Below are positions 20,382 through 29,066 of a stretch of DNA of 64,000 nt, in pieces (position 1 is the stretch's first letter; each line of letters starts with the position of its first letter). Below the pieces are notes generated by a model. It was not told where the DNA came from. It ran no database searches and saw only the letters and a list, made by a program, of their open reading frames with translations. The stretch is from an uncultured Coriobacteriales bacterium (lineage in GTDB: Bacteria; Actinomycetota; Coriobacteriia; Coriobacteriales; UMGS124). The stretch covers positions 53,123 through 117,122 of the forward strand of contig CAKUFZ010000005.1 in NCBI GenBank assembly GCA_934654475.1, written 5' to 3'. The position numbers and the translations under genes were made by a program.

Positions 20382-21167
20382 ATGGCTCAGATCACTATCA
20401 ACACCCTTCTGAAGGCTGGCGTTCACTTCGGTCACCAGACCCGTCGTTGGTGCCCCAAGATGAAGCCCTACATCTTCGGCGAGCGCAACGGCATCTACAT
20501 CCTCGACCTGAAGCGCACCATCATCGAGGCCGACAAGGCTTACAGCTTCCTGGCCGAGACCGCTGCCAAGGGCGGCGAGATTCTCTTCGTCGGCACCAAG
20601 AAGCAGGCTCAGGAGGCCATCGCCACTGAGGCCAAGCGCGCTGGTCAGCCCTACGTCACCAACCGTTGGCTCGGCGGCATGCTCACCAACTTCGTGACCA
20701 TGCGTTCCCGCGTTGCCCGTATGCAGGAGCTCGAGGCCATGGTCGAGGACGGCCGCATGGCTGCCCTTCCCAAGAAGGAGCAGGCTGTCCTGGGCAAGGA
20801 GCTCGCCAAGCTGCAGGCCAACCTCGACGGCATCCGTGATATGACCACGCTGCCCAAGGCCATCTTCGTCGTCGACACCCGTCGCGAGGAGATCGCCATC
20901 CGCGAGGCCAACCGTCTGCACATCCCCGTTGTCGGCCTGATCGACACCAACTCCGACCCCGACGTTGTCGAGTACGGCATCCCCGCCAACGACGACGCCA
21001 TCCGCTCCATCTCCATCATGACCTCCATCATGGCCGACGCCATCCTCGCCGGCAAGGGCACCACGGAGATCACCGCTGAGGAGATGGCTGCTCCCGCCGA
21101 GGAGACCGCTCCCGCAGCTGAGGAGAAGAAGGCCCTGACCCTCGACGAGGTTCTGGCTCAGGCCTAA
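20382..21167 (+). CDS. rpsB: 30S ribosomal protein S2
   Basis: 261 residues. Family motifs are LLKAGVHFGHQTRRWCPKM at the N-terminus, IYILDLKRTI, RWLGGMLTNF, IFVVDTRREEIAI and IPVVGLIDTNSDP. The C-terminal 25 residues are Ala/Glu-rich (EEMAAPAEETAPA), a common tail. ATG 20382 is preceded by GGAGG (20371-20375). A longer in-frame start at 20310 lies in the leader and lacks a ribosome site. It is paired with tsf, as in most bacteria. Confidence 0.98.
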   Translation: MAQITINTLLKAGVHFGHQTRRWCPKMKPYIFGERNGIYILDLKRTIIEADKAYSFLAETAAKGGEILFVGTKKQAQEAIATEAKRAGQPYVTNRWLGGMLTNFVTMRSRVARMQELEAMVEDGRMAALPKKEQAVLGKELAKLQANLDGIRDMTTLPKAIFVVDTRREEIAIREANRLHIPVVGLIDTNSDPDVVEYGIPANDDAIRSISIMTSIMADAILAGKGTTEITAEEMAAPAEETAPAAEEKKALTLDEVLAQA

Positions 21168-21216
21168 GTTTCACTGCCTTATCTGAAAGCACTGCAACTA
21201 TCTCGAAAGGAAGATC

Positions 21217-22086
21217 ATGGCTGAGATTACCGCGGCTCTTGTTAAGCAGCTCCGTGAGATGACCGACTCCCCGATGATGGAGTGCAAGAAGGCCCTCGTC
21301 GAGGCCGACGGCGACATGGACAAGGCTGTCGACGTCCTGCGTACCCGTGGCATCGCCAAGTCCCTCAAGAAGGCTGGCCGCGCCACCAACGAGGGCGCCG
21401 TCATGGCTTTCGTCAGCGAGGACGGCAAGACTGCCGCCATCGCCGAGATCAAGTGCGAGACCGACTTCGTTTCTGGCACCGACAAGTTCAAGAACATGGT
21501 TGCCAAGGTCGCCGAGGCCGCTGCACTGAGCGACGCTGCCGACGTCGAGGCCCTCAAGGCCGCCGCTGTCGACGGTGAGACCGTTGAGGCCATCATCGCC
21601 AACGGCATTGCCACCATGGGCGAGAACATGACCCTCACCCGTTTCGCCCGTCGCGTTGTCGAGAACGGCGCCGTTGCCTCCTACATCCACATGGGCGGCA
21701 AAATCGGTGTCCTCGTCGAGTTCGAGCTTGGCAACGCTGCCACCGCTCAGAACGACGAGTTCAAGACGCTGGCTCATGACGTTGCCATGCAGGTCGCTGC
21801 CACGAAGCCTCTCTGCGCTGTGCGCGAGGACATGAACCCCGAGGTTGTCGAGCACGAGCTCGCCATCTACCGTGAGCAGGCTGCCGCTTCCGGCAAGCCC
21901 GAGGCCATCCAGGAGAAGATGGCTCAGGGTCGTGTCGAGAAGTTCTACAAGGAGAACACGCTGGTCGATCAGGAGTTCGTCAAGAACCCCGATGTCACCA
22001 TCTCCCAGTATGTCGCAAGCGTTGCCAAGGCTGCCGGCGACACCATCGCCGTCAAGGGCTTCGACATCTTTGTTCTCGGTGAGTAG
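21217..22086 (+). CDS. tsf: Elongation factor Ts
   Basis: 289 residues. The UBA-like N-terminus with LREMTDSPMMECKKAL (the TDxxMMxCKKAL signature) is followed by CETDFVSGTDKFKN in the core domain. EF-Ts exchanges GDP for GTP on EF-Tu. GAAAGGAAG lies just before ATG 21217. A strong terminator stands 25 bp after its stop, closing the rpsB-tsf unit. Confidence 0.98.
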   Translation: MAEITAALVKQLREMTDSPMMECKKALVEADGDMDKAVDVLRTRGIAKSLKKAGRATNEGAVMAFVSEDGKTAAIAEIKCETDFVSGTDKFKNMVAKVAEAAALSDAADVEALKAAAVDGETVEAIIANGIATMGENMTLTRFARRVVENGAVASYIHMGGKIGVLVEFELGNAATAQNDEFKTLAHDVAMQVAATKPLCAVREDMNPEVVEHELAIYREQAAASGKPEAIQEKMAQGRVEKFYKENTLVDQEFVKNPDVTISQYVASVAKAAGDTIAVKGFDIFVLGE

Positions 22087-22111
22087 TTAGTCTCACATAT
22101 TGATGCTTTGG

Positions 22112-22143
22112 GCGTCGGCATGCGTGTATGCCGACGCCTTTTT
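22112..22143 (+). terminator. Rho-independent terminator after tsf
   Basis: GCGTCGGCAT (22112-22121) pairs perfectly with ATGCCGACGC (22128-22137) around a 6-nt loop, followed by five T (22139-22143). It separates rpsB-tsf from pyrH-frr. The pyrH promoter begins within its T-run. Confidence 0.93.
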
Positions 22144-22151
22144 GCTAATAT
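22143..22151 (+). promoter_or_regulatory. Extended -10 promoter of pyrH
   Basis: TGCTAATAT (TGn plus TAATAT at 22146-22151) starts in the T-run of the tsf terminator. Initiation near 22158 would give a leader of about 37 nt before pyrH. Confidence 0.55.
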
Positions 22152-22194
22152 GGCACCTGAAATTGACGAGCTCCGCGAGTTCAAGGAGGCGGTT

Positions 22195-22917
22195 ATGGCC
22201 GAAATCAAGTACAAGCGTGTTCTTCTCAAGCTGTCCGGCGAATTCCTGATGGGTGATATGGGCTACGGCATCGACCCTGAGGTTGCCGAGCGCATTGCCC
22301 GCGAGGTCACCGACATCGTCCGTCAGGGCGTTCAGGTTGCGATCACCGTTGGTGGCGGCAACATCTTCCGCGGCCTTGCCGGCTCCGCCAAGGGCATGGA
22401 CCGCGCCCAGGCCGACTACATCGGCATGCTCGCCACTGCCATGAACGCCCTCGCCCTGCAGGACGCGTTCGAGCGCAATGGCCAGATGTGCCGCGTCATG
22501 AGCGCCATCGAGATGCGCGAGGTGTGCGAGACCTACATCCGTCGTCGCGCCATCCGTCACCTCGAGAAGGGCCGCGTCGTCATCTTTGCTGCCGGCACCG
22601 GCAACCCCTACTTCACCACCGACACCACGGCCGCCCTGCGTGCCTGCGAGATCGACGCCGAGTGCCTCATGAAGGCCACCAAGGTCGACGGCATCTATGA
22701 CAAGGACCCCAAGAAGTTCGACGACGCCGTGCGCTTCGACAAGATCACGTACCTCGACGTCATCGCCCGCGAGCTCAACGTCATGGACTCCACGGCTATC
22801 ACGCTCTGCAATGACAACAGCATGCCCATCCTTGTCTTCAACCTGGAGAAGGAAGGCAACATCGACGCCGCCCTGCGCGGCGAGGCTGTTGGCACCGTCG
22901 TTTACAGGGAGGATTAA
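22195..22917 (+). CDS. pyrH: UMP kinase
   Basis: 240 residues of the amino-acid-kinase fold. YKRVLLKLSGEFLMG at the N-terminus, VTVGGGNIFRG for nucleotide binding, DYIGMLATAMNALALQ and TGNPYFTTDTTAALRA are PyrH hallmarks. It makes UDP from UMP. An in-frame start at 22108 would lie in the tsf terminator; AAGGAGG (22183-22189) five bases before ATG 22195 fixes the true start. It is followed by frr after 2 bp, the common pyrH-frr pair. Confidence 0.97.
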   Translation: MAEIKYKRVLLKLSGEFLMGDMGYGIDPEVAERIAREVTDIVRQGVQVAITVGGGNIFRGLAGSAKGMDRAQADYIGMLATAMNALALQDAFERNGQMCRVMSAIEMREVCETYIRRRAIRHLEKGRVVIFAAGTGNPYFTTDTTAALRACEIDAECLMKATKVDGIYDKDPKKFDDAVRFDKITYLDVIARELNVMDSTAITLCNDNSMPILVFNLEKEGNIDAALRGEAVGTVVYRED

Positions 22918-22919
22918 TC

Positions 22920-23477
22920 ATGTCTGACGCCATTTGCACCGAGGCCTCCACGAAGATGGGCAAGGCTATCGACGCCATGCTCGACGAGTTCACGAAGGTC
23001 CGTACCGGCCGCGCCAACCCGGCCATCCTCAACGACCTCACCATCGATTACTACGGCACGCCCACCCCTGTGACCCAGATTGCCGCTGTCAAGGCTGCCG
23101 ACGGCCACTCGCTCGTCATCACCCCTTGGGACAAGACGAGCCTGCGTGCCATCGAGAAGGCCATCATGACCTCCGACATCGGCATCACGCCCGCCAACGA
23201 TGGGAACGTCATCCGTCTGCCTTTCCCTGCTCCCTCTGAGGAGGGCCGCAAGGAGTCGGTCAAGAAGTGCCGCGAGATTGCCGAGCACGCCCGCGTGTCC
23301 GTGCGCAACATCCGTCGTGACGCCAACGCTCAATATGGCAAGCTCGCCAAGGACGCCGAGATTTCCGAGGACGAGCAGCATCGCGGCGAGGCGGCCATCC
23401 AGAAGATCACCGACGAGCATGTCGCCAAGATTGACAAGCTTCTTAAGGACAAAGAGATTGAGGTCATGGAGGTCTAA
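22920..23477 (+). CDS. frr: Ribosome recycling factor
   Basis: 185 residues, exactly family length. KVRTGRANPAIL and YYGTPTPVTQIA are the RRF signatures, followed by the C-terminal helices VSVRNIRRDANAQYGKL and the closing KIDKLLKDKEIEVMEV. With EF-G it splits post-termination ribosomes. GGGAGGA precedes ATG 22920. The uppS GTG follows immediately after the stop. Confidence 0.98.
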   Translation: MSDAICTEASTKMGKAIDAMLDEFTKVRTGRANPAILNDLTIDYYGTPTPVTQIAAVKAADGHSLVITPWDKTSLRAIEKAIMTSDIGITPANDGNVIRLPFPAPSEEGRKESVKKCREIAEHARVSVRNIRRDANAQYGKLAKDAEISEDEQHRGEAAIQKITDEHVAKIDKLLKDKEIEVMEV

Positions 23478-24272
23478 GTGATCCCAGATTTAGAGGCCTT
23501 CAAAGAGTATTTCGCAGACGCCCCCGCATCGAGCAAGATGTCCCAGCTCGATGCGGGGCGCCTTCCCCGGCACGTGGCCGTCATCATGGACGGCAACGGT
23601 CGCTGGGCGCAGCAGCGTGGCCTGTCGCGTGGCCACGGCCATGTTGCGGGCATCGACGCGTTGCGCGAAAACATCACCGCTGCCGTGCGTCTCGGTCTCG
23701 AGGCGCTGACGGTCTATGCCTTCTCGACTGAGAACTGGTCGCGGCCTCAGGAGGAGGTCGACCTTCTCATGTCGCTTTTTGCCCAGACGCTCATTGACGA
23801 GCTGCCTTTGTTGAAGCGCGAGAACGTGCGTCTGCAGTATCTGGGCGACATGGCCGCGCTTCCCCAGGACACGCGCGAGACGTTTGAGCGCGGCCTTGCC
23901 GAGACTGCCGGCCACACCGGCATGGTGCTTGCCGTGGCGGTCAACTACGGTGGCCGCCAGGAGCTGCTGCATGCGACGCGCACCCTGTGCGAGCTTGCGG
24001 CCTCAGGCGAGCTTGACCCCGCCGATGTGAACGAGGATCTCTTCGCATCCAAGCTGTGGACGGCGCCGCTTCCCGACCCCGAGCTTCTCATTCGCACCTC
24101 GGGGGAGAAGAGGCTGTCCAATTACCTGCTGTGGCAGTGCGCCTATAGCGAGTTCGTGTTCCTCGACGTCCTCTGGCCCGACTTCTCGCGCTGGGACTTT
24201 GTCGACGCCATCGTTGAGTACCAAGGCCGCCATAGGCGTTTCGGGGGTGTCGTTGATGTCGACGAATCCTAA
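23478..24272 (+). CDS. uppS: Isoprenyl transferase (undecaprenyl diphosphate synthase)
   Basis: 264 residues. The cis-prenyltransferase signature VAVIMDGNGRWAQQRG holds the catalytic Asp (38), followed by TVYAFSTENWSRP and the C-terminal ELLIRTSGEKRLSNYLLWQ. It extends FPP with IPP to make the lipid carrier for wall synthesis. The GTG start uses GGAGG located in the last codons of frr. cdsA overlaps its 3' end by 17 bp. Confidence 0.95.
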   Translation: MIPDLEAFKEYFADAPASSKMSQLDAGRLPRHVAVIMDGNGRWAQQRGLSRGHGHVAGIDALRENITAAVRLGLEALTVYAFSTENWSRPQEEVDLLMSLFAQTLIDELPLLKRENVRLQYLGDMAALPQDTRETFERGLAETAGHTGMVLAVAVNYGGRQELLHATRTLCELAASGELDPADVNEDLFASKLWTAPLPDPELLIRTSGEKRLSNYLLWQCAYSEFVFLDVLWPDFSRWDFVDAIVEYQGRHRRFGGVVDVDES

Positions 24273-25251
24273 GCCGGAGCGTCCTAACGTCATCGAGCTC
24301 GCCAAGAAGATGTTCTCGAGCCTCAAGGCCGACCTCATCTCGACGTTCTCCTCCAAGGTCGAGCATTCTCCCGAGCAGCTGGTGGCCGAGAGCAAGCGCA
24401 CCCGCCCCGAGCCTGCAAGTGTGAGCGTTCCCTCACTTGTGAACCGCAACCTTCTCGTCCGCTCGCTCAGCGGTGCGTTCTATGTCGCTCTCAACATCGC
24501 CGCCATCTTCTTGGGCGGTAGATGGCTCGCACTTTTGATGGCTCTCACTGCGGGCGTGTGCTGCTGGGAGTTCTTCCGCCTCATGCGTTCCGACGGCAAG
24601 GTGCCCAACCAGATCGTGGGCATCCTTTTTGCCGTGCTCATGCCGCTCGTGGCGCTTGTGAACCCGTTCCTCCTTGAGGGTCTCATCTTCCTGCTCATTT
24701 TGGTTTTGGGTTTCTGGTACGTCATCGACCAGCACGCCCGCATTACCGACGTCGCCGTCACGGGATTTGGTTCCCTGTACACGGGCTTCACGCTCTCTGC
24801 CCTGGTTGCCATCAGGTGCTCCACCGAGATGCCCAACGATGCCGCCGTCATTTTGTGCCTCGGCGTCATGGCCTCCGTCTGGTTCAACGATGCCTTTGCC
24901 TACCTGGTGGGCAGCGCCTTCGGCAAGCATAAGATGGTTCCCGCCATCTCTCCCAAAAAGAGCTGGGAGGGCTTTGTGGGCGGCCTGTGCGGCTCGCTTC
25001 TCGTGTGGTGCCTGCTGCTGCTCTTTCCCGAGACCGGCATCACGCCGTTTGTCGCTGTGTTCTGCGGCCTTGCGTGCGGCGTCGTCGGCGTTATCGGCGA
25101 CCTTGTGGAGTCGCGCATCAAGCGCGGCGCCGGCGTCAAGGATTCCGGCAACCTCATCCCGGGTCACGGCGGCCTGCTCGACCGCTCCGACTCCATGCTG
25201 TTCGTTGCCATCGCGGCATATTTCATCCTCACGTTGATGGGGGTTATCTAG
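24256..25251 (+). CDS. cdsA: Phosphatidate cytidylyltransferase
   Basis: 331 residues. An N-terminal cytosolic stretch of about 75 residues precedes about eight hydrophobic spans. The CDP-alcohol-synthase signature RIKRGAGVKDSGNLIPGHGG is close to the C-terminus, followed by LLDRSDS. It makes CDP-diacylglycerol, feeding on phosphatidate from PlsY/PlsC. ATG 24256 has a GGGGGTG upstream; a TTG at 24199 would overlap uppS far more and is less likely. The stop abuts the dxr ATG. Confidence 0.95.
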   Translation: MSTNPKPERPNVIELAKKMFSSLKADLISTFSSKVEHSPEQLVAESKRTRPEPASVSVPSLVNRNLLVRSLSGAFYVALNIAAIFLGGRWLALLMALTAGVCCWEFFRLMRSDGKVPNQIVGILFAVLMPLVALVNPFLLEGLIFLLILVLGFWYVIDQHARITDVAVTGFGSLYTGFTLSALVAIRCSTEMPNDAAVILCLGVMASVWFNDAFAYLVGSAFGKHKMVPAISPKKSWEGFVGGLCGSLLVWCLLLLFPETGITPFVAVFCGLACGVVGVIGDLVESRIKRGAGVKDSGNLIPGHGGLLDRSDSMLFVAIAAYFILTLMGVI

Positions 25252-26475
25252 ATGAGCTTCGATGCAAAGCCGCGCGCTCGCGGCGTTGTTCCTGCCCCTG
25301 GCCAGGTCTTTGACCGCCCGTGCCCGCTCAAGGTCGTGCTTCTCGGTGCGACGGGCTCCATCGGCCGCCAGACGGTCGACGTCGTGCGCCGCAACCCCGG
25401 CAAGGTCGAGCTTGTCGCCGTGGCAGCCCGAACGAGTGCCGACGAGCTCGCGGGCCTTGCCCGTGAGTTCCCCACCATCCGCCACATCGCGCTTGCCGAC
25501 GAGTCGCTCAAGACGACCTTTGCTGCTGACGCGGTGCCCGCAGGCTGCGAGGTTACCTTTGGCCGCGAGGCCGTGGACGCGCTTGCCTCGCTTCCCGAGG
25601 CCGACTGCGTCCTCAACGCCCTCGTGGGCTTCTCCGGCATGCGTGCCAGCTACAACGCACTGTCGTGCGGCCATGAACTTGCCCTTGCCAACAAGGAGTC
25701 TCTCGTTGTGGCCGGCGACCTCATCATGCCCCTGGCGCGTCCCGGCAAGCTCCTCCCGGTCGACTCCGAGCACTCCGCCATCTTCCAGTGCTTTTTGGGC
25801 AACGACCCCTGGGAGGCCGAGCGCATCTGGCTCACCGCCTCCGGCGGGCCTTTCTTTGGCAAGACGCGCGAGGAGCTGCTCCACGTCGACGCCAGGCAGG
25901 CGCTCAACCACCCCAACTGGTCGATGGGCGCCAAGGTCACGACCGATTCCTCCACGCTCATGAACAAGGGCCTCGAGGCAATCGAGGCGCACCATCTCTT
26001 TGACGCGCCGTTCTCGATGATCCATCCCGTCGTGCAGCGCCAGAGCGCCGTGCACTCCATGGTCGAGTATTCCGACGGTTCGGTCATCTCGCACATCGGT
26101 GCGGCCGACATGCGCGTGCCCATCCAATACGCGCTGAGCTTTCCGGCGAGGTGGAGCAAGCCCACGGCATCGCTCGATTTTGCCACGCTGGGTCACATTG
26201 ATTTCGCTGAGCCCGATTATGAGACCTTCGGCTGCCTGCGCCTTGCCCTTGAAGCAGGCGAGCGTGGTGGCATCCTGCCTTGCGTCCTCAATGCCTCCGA
26301 TGAGATTGCCGTCGACGCGTTCCTCCATGGCCGCATCGCCTATCTCGACATCGAGCGCGTCGTGGGCCGCACGCTCGAGGCATTCGAGGCCGACCGCGTC
26401 GAGTCGCTCGAGCAGCTTGAAGACGTAGACGCACGAGCGCGTGCCGAGGCCGCACGGGTCGTCTCGGAACTGTAA
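25252..26475 (+). CDS. dxr: 1-deoxy-D-xylulose 5-phosphate reductoisomerase
   Basis: 407 residues. A 22-residue lead precedes the NADPH motif VVLLGATGSIGRQTVDVV; SGMRASYNAL, LANKESLVVAGD, PVDSEHSAIFQ and the serine-rich loop TTDSSTLMNKGLE match the family. It is the second step of the MEP pathway (DXP to MEP). ATG 25252 starts immediately after the cdsA stop. ispG (28 kb) and ispH (46 kb) are later steps of the same pathway in this window. Confidence 0.97.
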   Translation: MSFDAKPRARGVVPAPGQVFDRPCPLKVVLLGATGSIGRQTVDVVRRNPGKVELVAVAARTSADELAGLAREFPTIRHIALADESLKTTFAADAVPAGCEVTFGREAVDALASLPEADCVLNALVGFSGMRASYNALSCGHELALANKESLVVAGDLIMPLARPGKLLPVDSEHSAIFQCFLGNDPWEAERIWLTASGGPFFGKTREELLHVDARQALNHPNWSMGAKVTTDSSTLMNKGLEAIEAHHLFDAPFSMIHPVVQRQSAVHSMVEYSDGSVISHIGAADMRVPIQYALSFPARWSKPTASLDFATLGHIDFAEPDYETFGCLRLALEAGERGGILPCVLNASDEIAVDAFLHGRIAYLDIERVVGRTLEAFEADRVESLEQLEDVDARARAEAARVVSEL

Positions 26476-26509
26476 CTGTACCTGCGACCTACAAGGCGGC
26501 ATCGAGGTT

Positions 26510-27871
26510 TTGAACATCATCGTAACTGTGCTGTGCTTCCTGCTCATCCTGTGCGCCATCGTCGTCGTGCATGAGGGCGGACACGCCCTGGTCGCCCGTC
26601 TCACGGGCATGCGCGTGACCGAGTTCTACGTGGGCATGCCCTATGGCCCCGAGAAGTCGCACGTGAGCAAGCGCAGCGGCATCCGCTATGGCGCGACGCT
26701 GGCGCTTCTGGGAGGCTACACGCGCATCTGCGGCATGGCGTTCTCGCAGGACAAGCGCTTGGCGCTCGCGCTCGCGCTCGTCAACGCGCGCGGCCGCCTC
26801 ACCACCGACGAGCTCGCCTTGGCGCTGGATTGCGACCCGGCCGATGCGCAGGCGCTCATCGACGCCCTGGTCGATCTGGGCAGCATCGAGCCTGTGTACG
26901 AGGGCGGTTTTCGCCGCCACCGCAAGGAGGTGCCCCTGGCATACCGCACGCCTGGCCGCGACGAGCGCGGCCTCACGGCCCGCGATCGCGGCAACTCGCT
27001 TGCCAAGTCGGTGGCCCACAAGGCAGGGGAGCCCTTCGACCCCGCGATGTCGCCCGACGACTTCCTCGCCGCTGAGCTCACCCACACTTACGCCGGCAAG
27101 TCGTTCATCCGCCGCGTGTTCGTGCTTGTGGCGGGCGTGGTCTTCAACCTGCTGCTAGCATTTGTGATTCTCACCTGCTGCTATTCGGCCATGCACGTGC
27201 AGCAGTTCTCCCTCGAGGTCGAGTCCGTCGTTGCCGGCAGCTCCGCCGAGCAGGCGGGCATGCAGGCGGGGGACGCCATCCTCGCCGTCGCCGGCACGCC
27301 GGTTGCGCAGTACGGCAGCGTCAACGACCTCTCGGCCGCGTTCGACTCCGACGAATCCGTCTCGCTTGACTACAGGCATGCGGGGGAGGAGGAGGTCAGG
27401 CACGCTGACCTCGCCCGGTCCGAGGAGTCCAGCGTGGGCCTGTCCATGCGCATCTACCTCGTCGACGGGCCCGACCGCATCGCGCTGCCCGATGCCGCGC
27501 GCGCCTCGGTGGCCTACATCGGCACGGTTGCCTCGTCGGTCCTCAGCCTGCTCAACCCCAGCGAGGCACCCGAGGTGCTGAGCCAGTCGAGCGGTGTGGT
27601 GGGCATCGCGCAGATGACCTCGCAGGCCGTCTCCACCGGCCCCTTCGACATCATCGTGCTGCTCGCGGCCCTCTCGGTGTCGCTGGGCTGGATGAACCTG
27701 CTGCCCATTCCGCCGCTTGACGGTGGCAAGCTCGTTCTCGAGGTCATCGGCCGCATCATCGGCCGCGAGGTGCCGCTGTGGGTGCAGGGGGCGCTCTCGC
27801 TCATTGGCATCGCAATCGTGCTGGCCCTCTTCGTCTTCATGGTGTTCCAAGACGTCGGTCGTATTCTGTAA
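26510..27871 (+). CDS. rseP: RseP-type site-2 metalloprotease with an extra cytosolic insert
   Basis: About 453 residues from the TTG at 26510 (AAGGCGG 26493-26499); a longer ATG at 26441 would overlap dxr. The zinc motif HEGGH (21-25) is in the first span, a PDZ domain (VVAGSSAEQAGMQAGDAI) sits mid-protein, and the second catalytic motif is NLLPIPPLDGGKL. Family role: intramembrane cleavage of anti-sigma factors or signal-peptide remnants. Residues about 77-190 form an insert absent from Bacillus RasP, and about 80-130 of it looks like a winged helix (RLTTDELALALDCDPADAQA). It lies in a dxr-rseP-ispG block. Confidence 0.93.
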   Translation: MNIIVTVLCFLLILCAIVVVHEGGHALVARLTGMRVTEFYVGMPYGPEKSHVSKRSGIRYGATLALLGGYTRICGMAFSQDKRLALALALVNARGRLTTDELALALDCDPADAQALIDALVDLGSIEPVYEGGFRRHRKEVPLAYRTPGRDERGLTARDRGNSLAKSVAHKAGEPFDPAMSPDDFLAAELTHTYAGKSFIRRVFVLVAGVVFNLLLAFVILTCCYSAMHVQQFSLEVESVVAGSSAEQAGMQAGDAILAVAGTPVAQYGSVNDLSAAFDSDESVSLDYRHAGEEEVRHADLARSEESSVGLSMRIYLVDGPDRIALPDAARASVAYIGTVASSVLSLLNPSEAPEVLSQSSGVVGIAQMTSQAVSTGPFDIIVLLAALSVSLGWMNLLPIPPLDGGKLVLEVIGRIIGREVPLWVQGALSLIGIAIVLALFVFMVFQDVGRIL

Positions 27872-27889
27872 ACAACAGGGGAGGCACTG

Positions 27890-28990
27890 ATGGAAAACAA
27901 GACCATGCCCGGCCAGGCAGGCGGCGCAGCCGAGCTCCCACGCGACCGCACGCGCCGGGTCAACGTGGGCGGCGTGCGCATGGGAGCAGGCGCGCCCGTC
28001 GTGGTGCAGTCGATGCTCACCGCCCCCACGGCAAACCCCGAGGCGGCCATCGCGCAGGCGAAGGACCTTGCCGAGGCGGGTTGCGAGATCGTGCGCGCCG
28101 CCATTCCCAACTCCTCGGCGCTTGACGGCTTCGCGCAGCTGTGCCGCGCCTGCCCCGTGCCCGTGGTGGCCGACATCCACTTCGACCACCGCCTTGCCGT
28201 GCGCGCCTGCGAGCTGGGTGCGTCGGGTTTGCGCATCAACCCGGGCAACATCGGCTCGTGGGACAAGGTGGATGCCGTGATCGACGCCGCCCGTGCGGCC
28301 GGCATCCCCATCCGCATCGGTGTGAACGCCGGCTCCATCGACCGTGAGCTCGACGCCCGCGACGACCTCTCGCTTGCCGAGAAGATGGCCCTGAGCGCCA
28401 CGGGCTTCGTGCGCCACTTCGAGGACCGCGACTTCGGCGACATTGTGCTTTCCGCCAAGGCCCACGACGTGGGCGTGACCGTGGACGCCTACCGCAGGCT
28501 TTCTCGCGAGCTTCCGAGCATCCCGCTGCACCTGGGCATCACCGAGGCCGGCACCGCCTTCCAGGGCACCATCAAGAGCTCCGTTGGCCTGGGCATTCTT
28601 CTCTCTGAGGGCATCGGTGACACCCTGCGCGTCTCGCTCACGGCTGACCCGGTGGAGGAGATTCCCGTGGCTTGGGGCATCCTGCAGGCGCTCGGTCTAC
28701 GCCGTCGCACCCCCGAGCTCATCAGTTGCCCCACGTGCGCCCGCTGCCAGGTGGACATGATCCCCATCGCCCGCCAGGTGGAGGAGCGCCTGCGTACGCT
28801 GAGCCTGCCCATTTCCGTGGCCGTCATGGGCTGCGAGGTCAATGGTCCCGGCGAGGCCCGCGGCGCCGACATCGGTGTGGCCTGCTCGCGCGGCTCGGGT
28901 GCCATTTTCTGCCATGGCGAGATCGTTCGTCGCGTGCCCGACGACCAGATCGTCGAGGCGCTCTTTGCTGAGATAGCGGCGCGTTTCTAA
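27890..28990 (+). CDS. ispG: 4-hydroxy-3-methylbut-2-enyl diphosphate synthase (flavodoxin)
   Basis: 366 residues, the two-domain bacterial form. The TIM-barrel part starts RVNVGGVRMGAGAPVVVQSM and contains PVVADIHFDHRLA and LRINPGNIG. The C-terminal 4Fe-4S ligands are in CPTC (C280, C283) and MGCEVNGPGEA (C315). It converts MEcPP to HMBPP. The spacing of 18 bp from rseP fits one operon. AGGGGAGG precedes ATG 27890. Confidence 0.97.
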   Translation: MENKTMPGQAGGAAELPRDRTRRVNVGGVRMGAGAPVVVQSMLTAPTANPEAAIAQAKDLAEAGCEIVRAAIPNSSALDGFAQLCRACPVPVVADIHFDHRLAVRACELGASGLRINPGNIGSWDKVDAVIDAARAAGIPIRIGVNAGSIDRELDARDDLSLAEKMALSATGFVRHFEDRDFGDIVLSAKAHDVGVTVDAYRRLSRELPSIPLHLGITEAGTAFQGTIKSSVGLGILLSEGIGDTLRVSLTADPVEEIPVAWGILQALGLRRRTPELISCPTCARCQVDMIPIARQVEERLRTLSLPISVAVMGCEVNGPGEARGADIGVACSRGSGAIFCHGEIVRRVPDDQIVEALFAEIAARF

Positions 28991-29015
28991 CGCGGCGCCA
29001 CGAGTGCGCCCGCAC

Positions 29016-29024
29016 TGCTAGAAT
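29016..29024 (+). promoter_or_regulatory. Extended -10 promoter of proS
   Basis: TGCTAGAAT (TGn plus TAGAAT at 29019-29024) lies between ispG and proS. Start near 29031 leaves a short leader with AAGATTGGAG (29047-29056), a word also found just before the ABC-F gene and cmk. Confidence 0.55.
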
Positions 29025-29066
29025 ATCGCCTTGTCTTTCGTTTCCTAAGATTGGAGCCCTGTTCAC

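Noticed and set aside
22108..22194. N-terminal extension of pyrH starting at 22108
   Set aside because: The segment covers the tsf terminator and a promoter-like -10; AAGGAGG directly precedes ATG 22195, which gives the family-standard N-terminus.
24433..26610. 725-codon minus-strand frame opposite cdsA and dxr
   Set aside because: Same mirror effect; cdsA and dxr have full family motifs on the plus strand.
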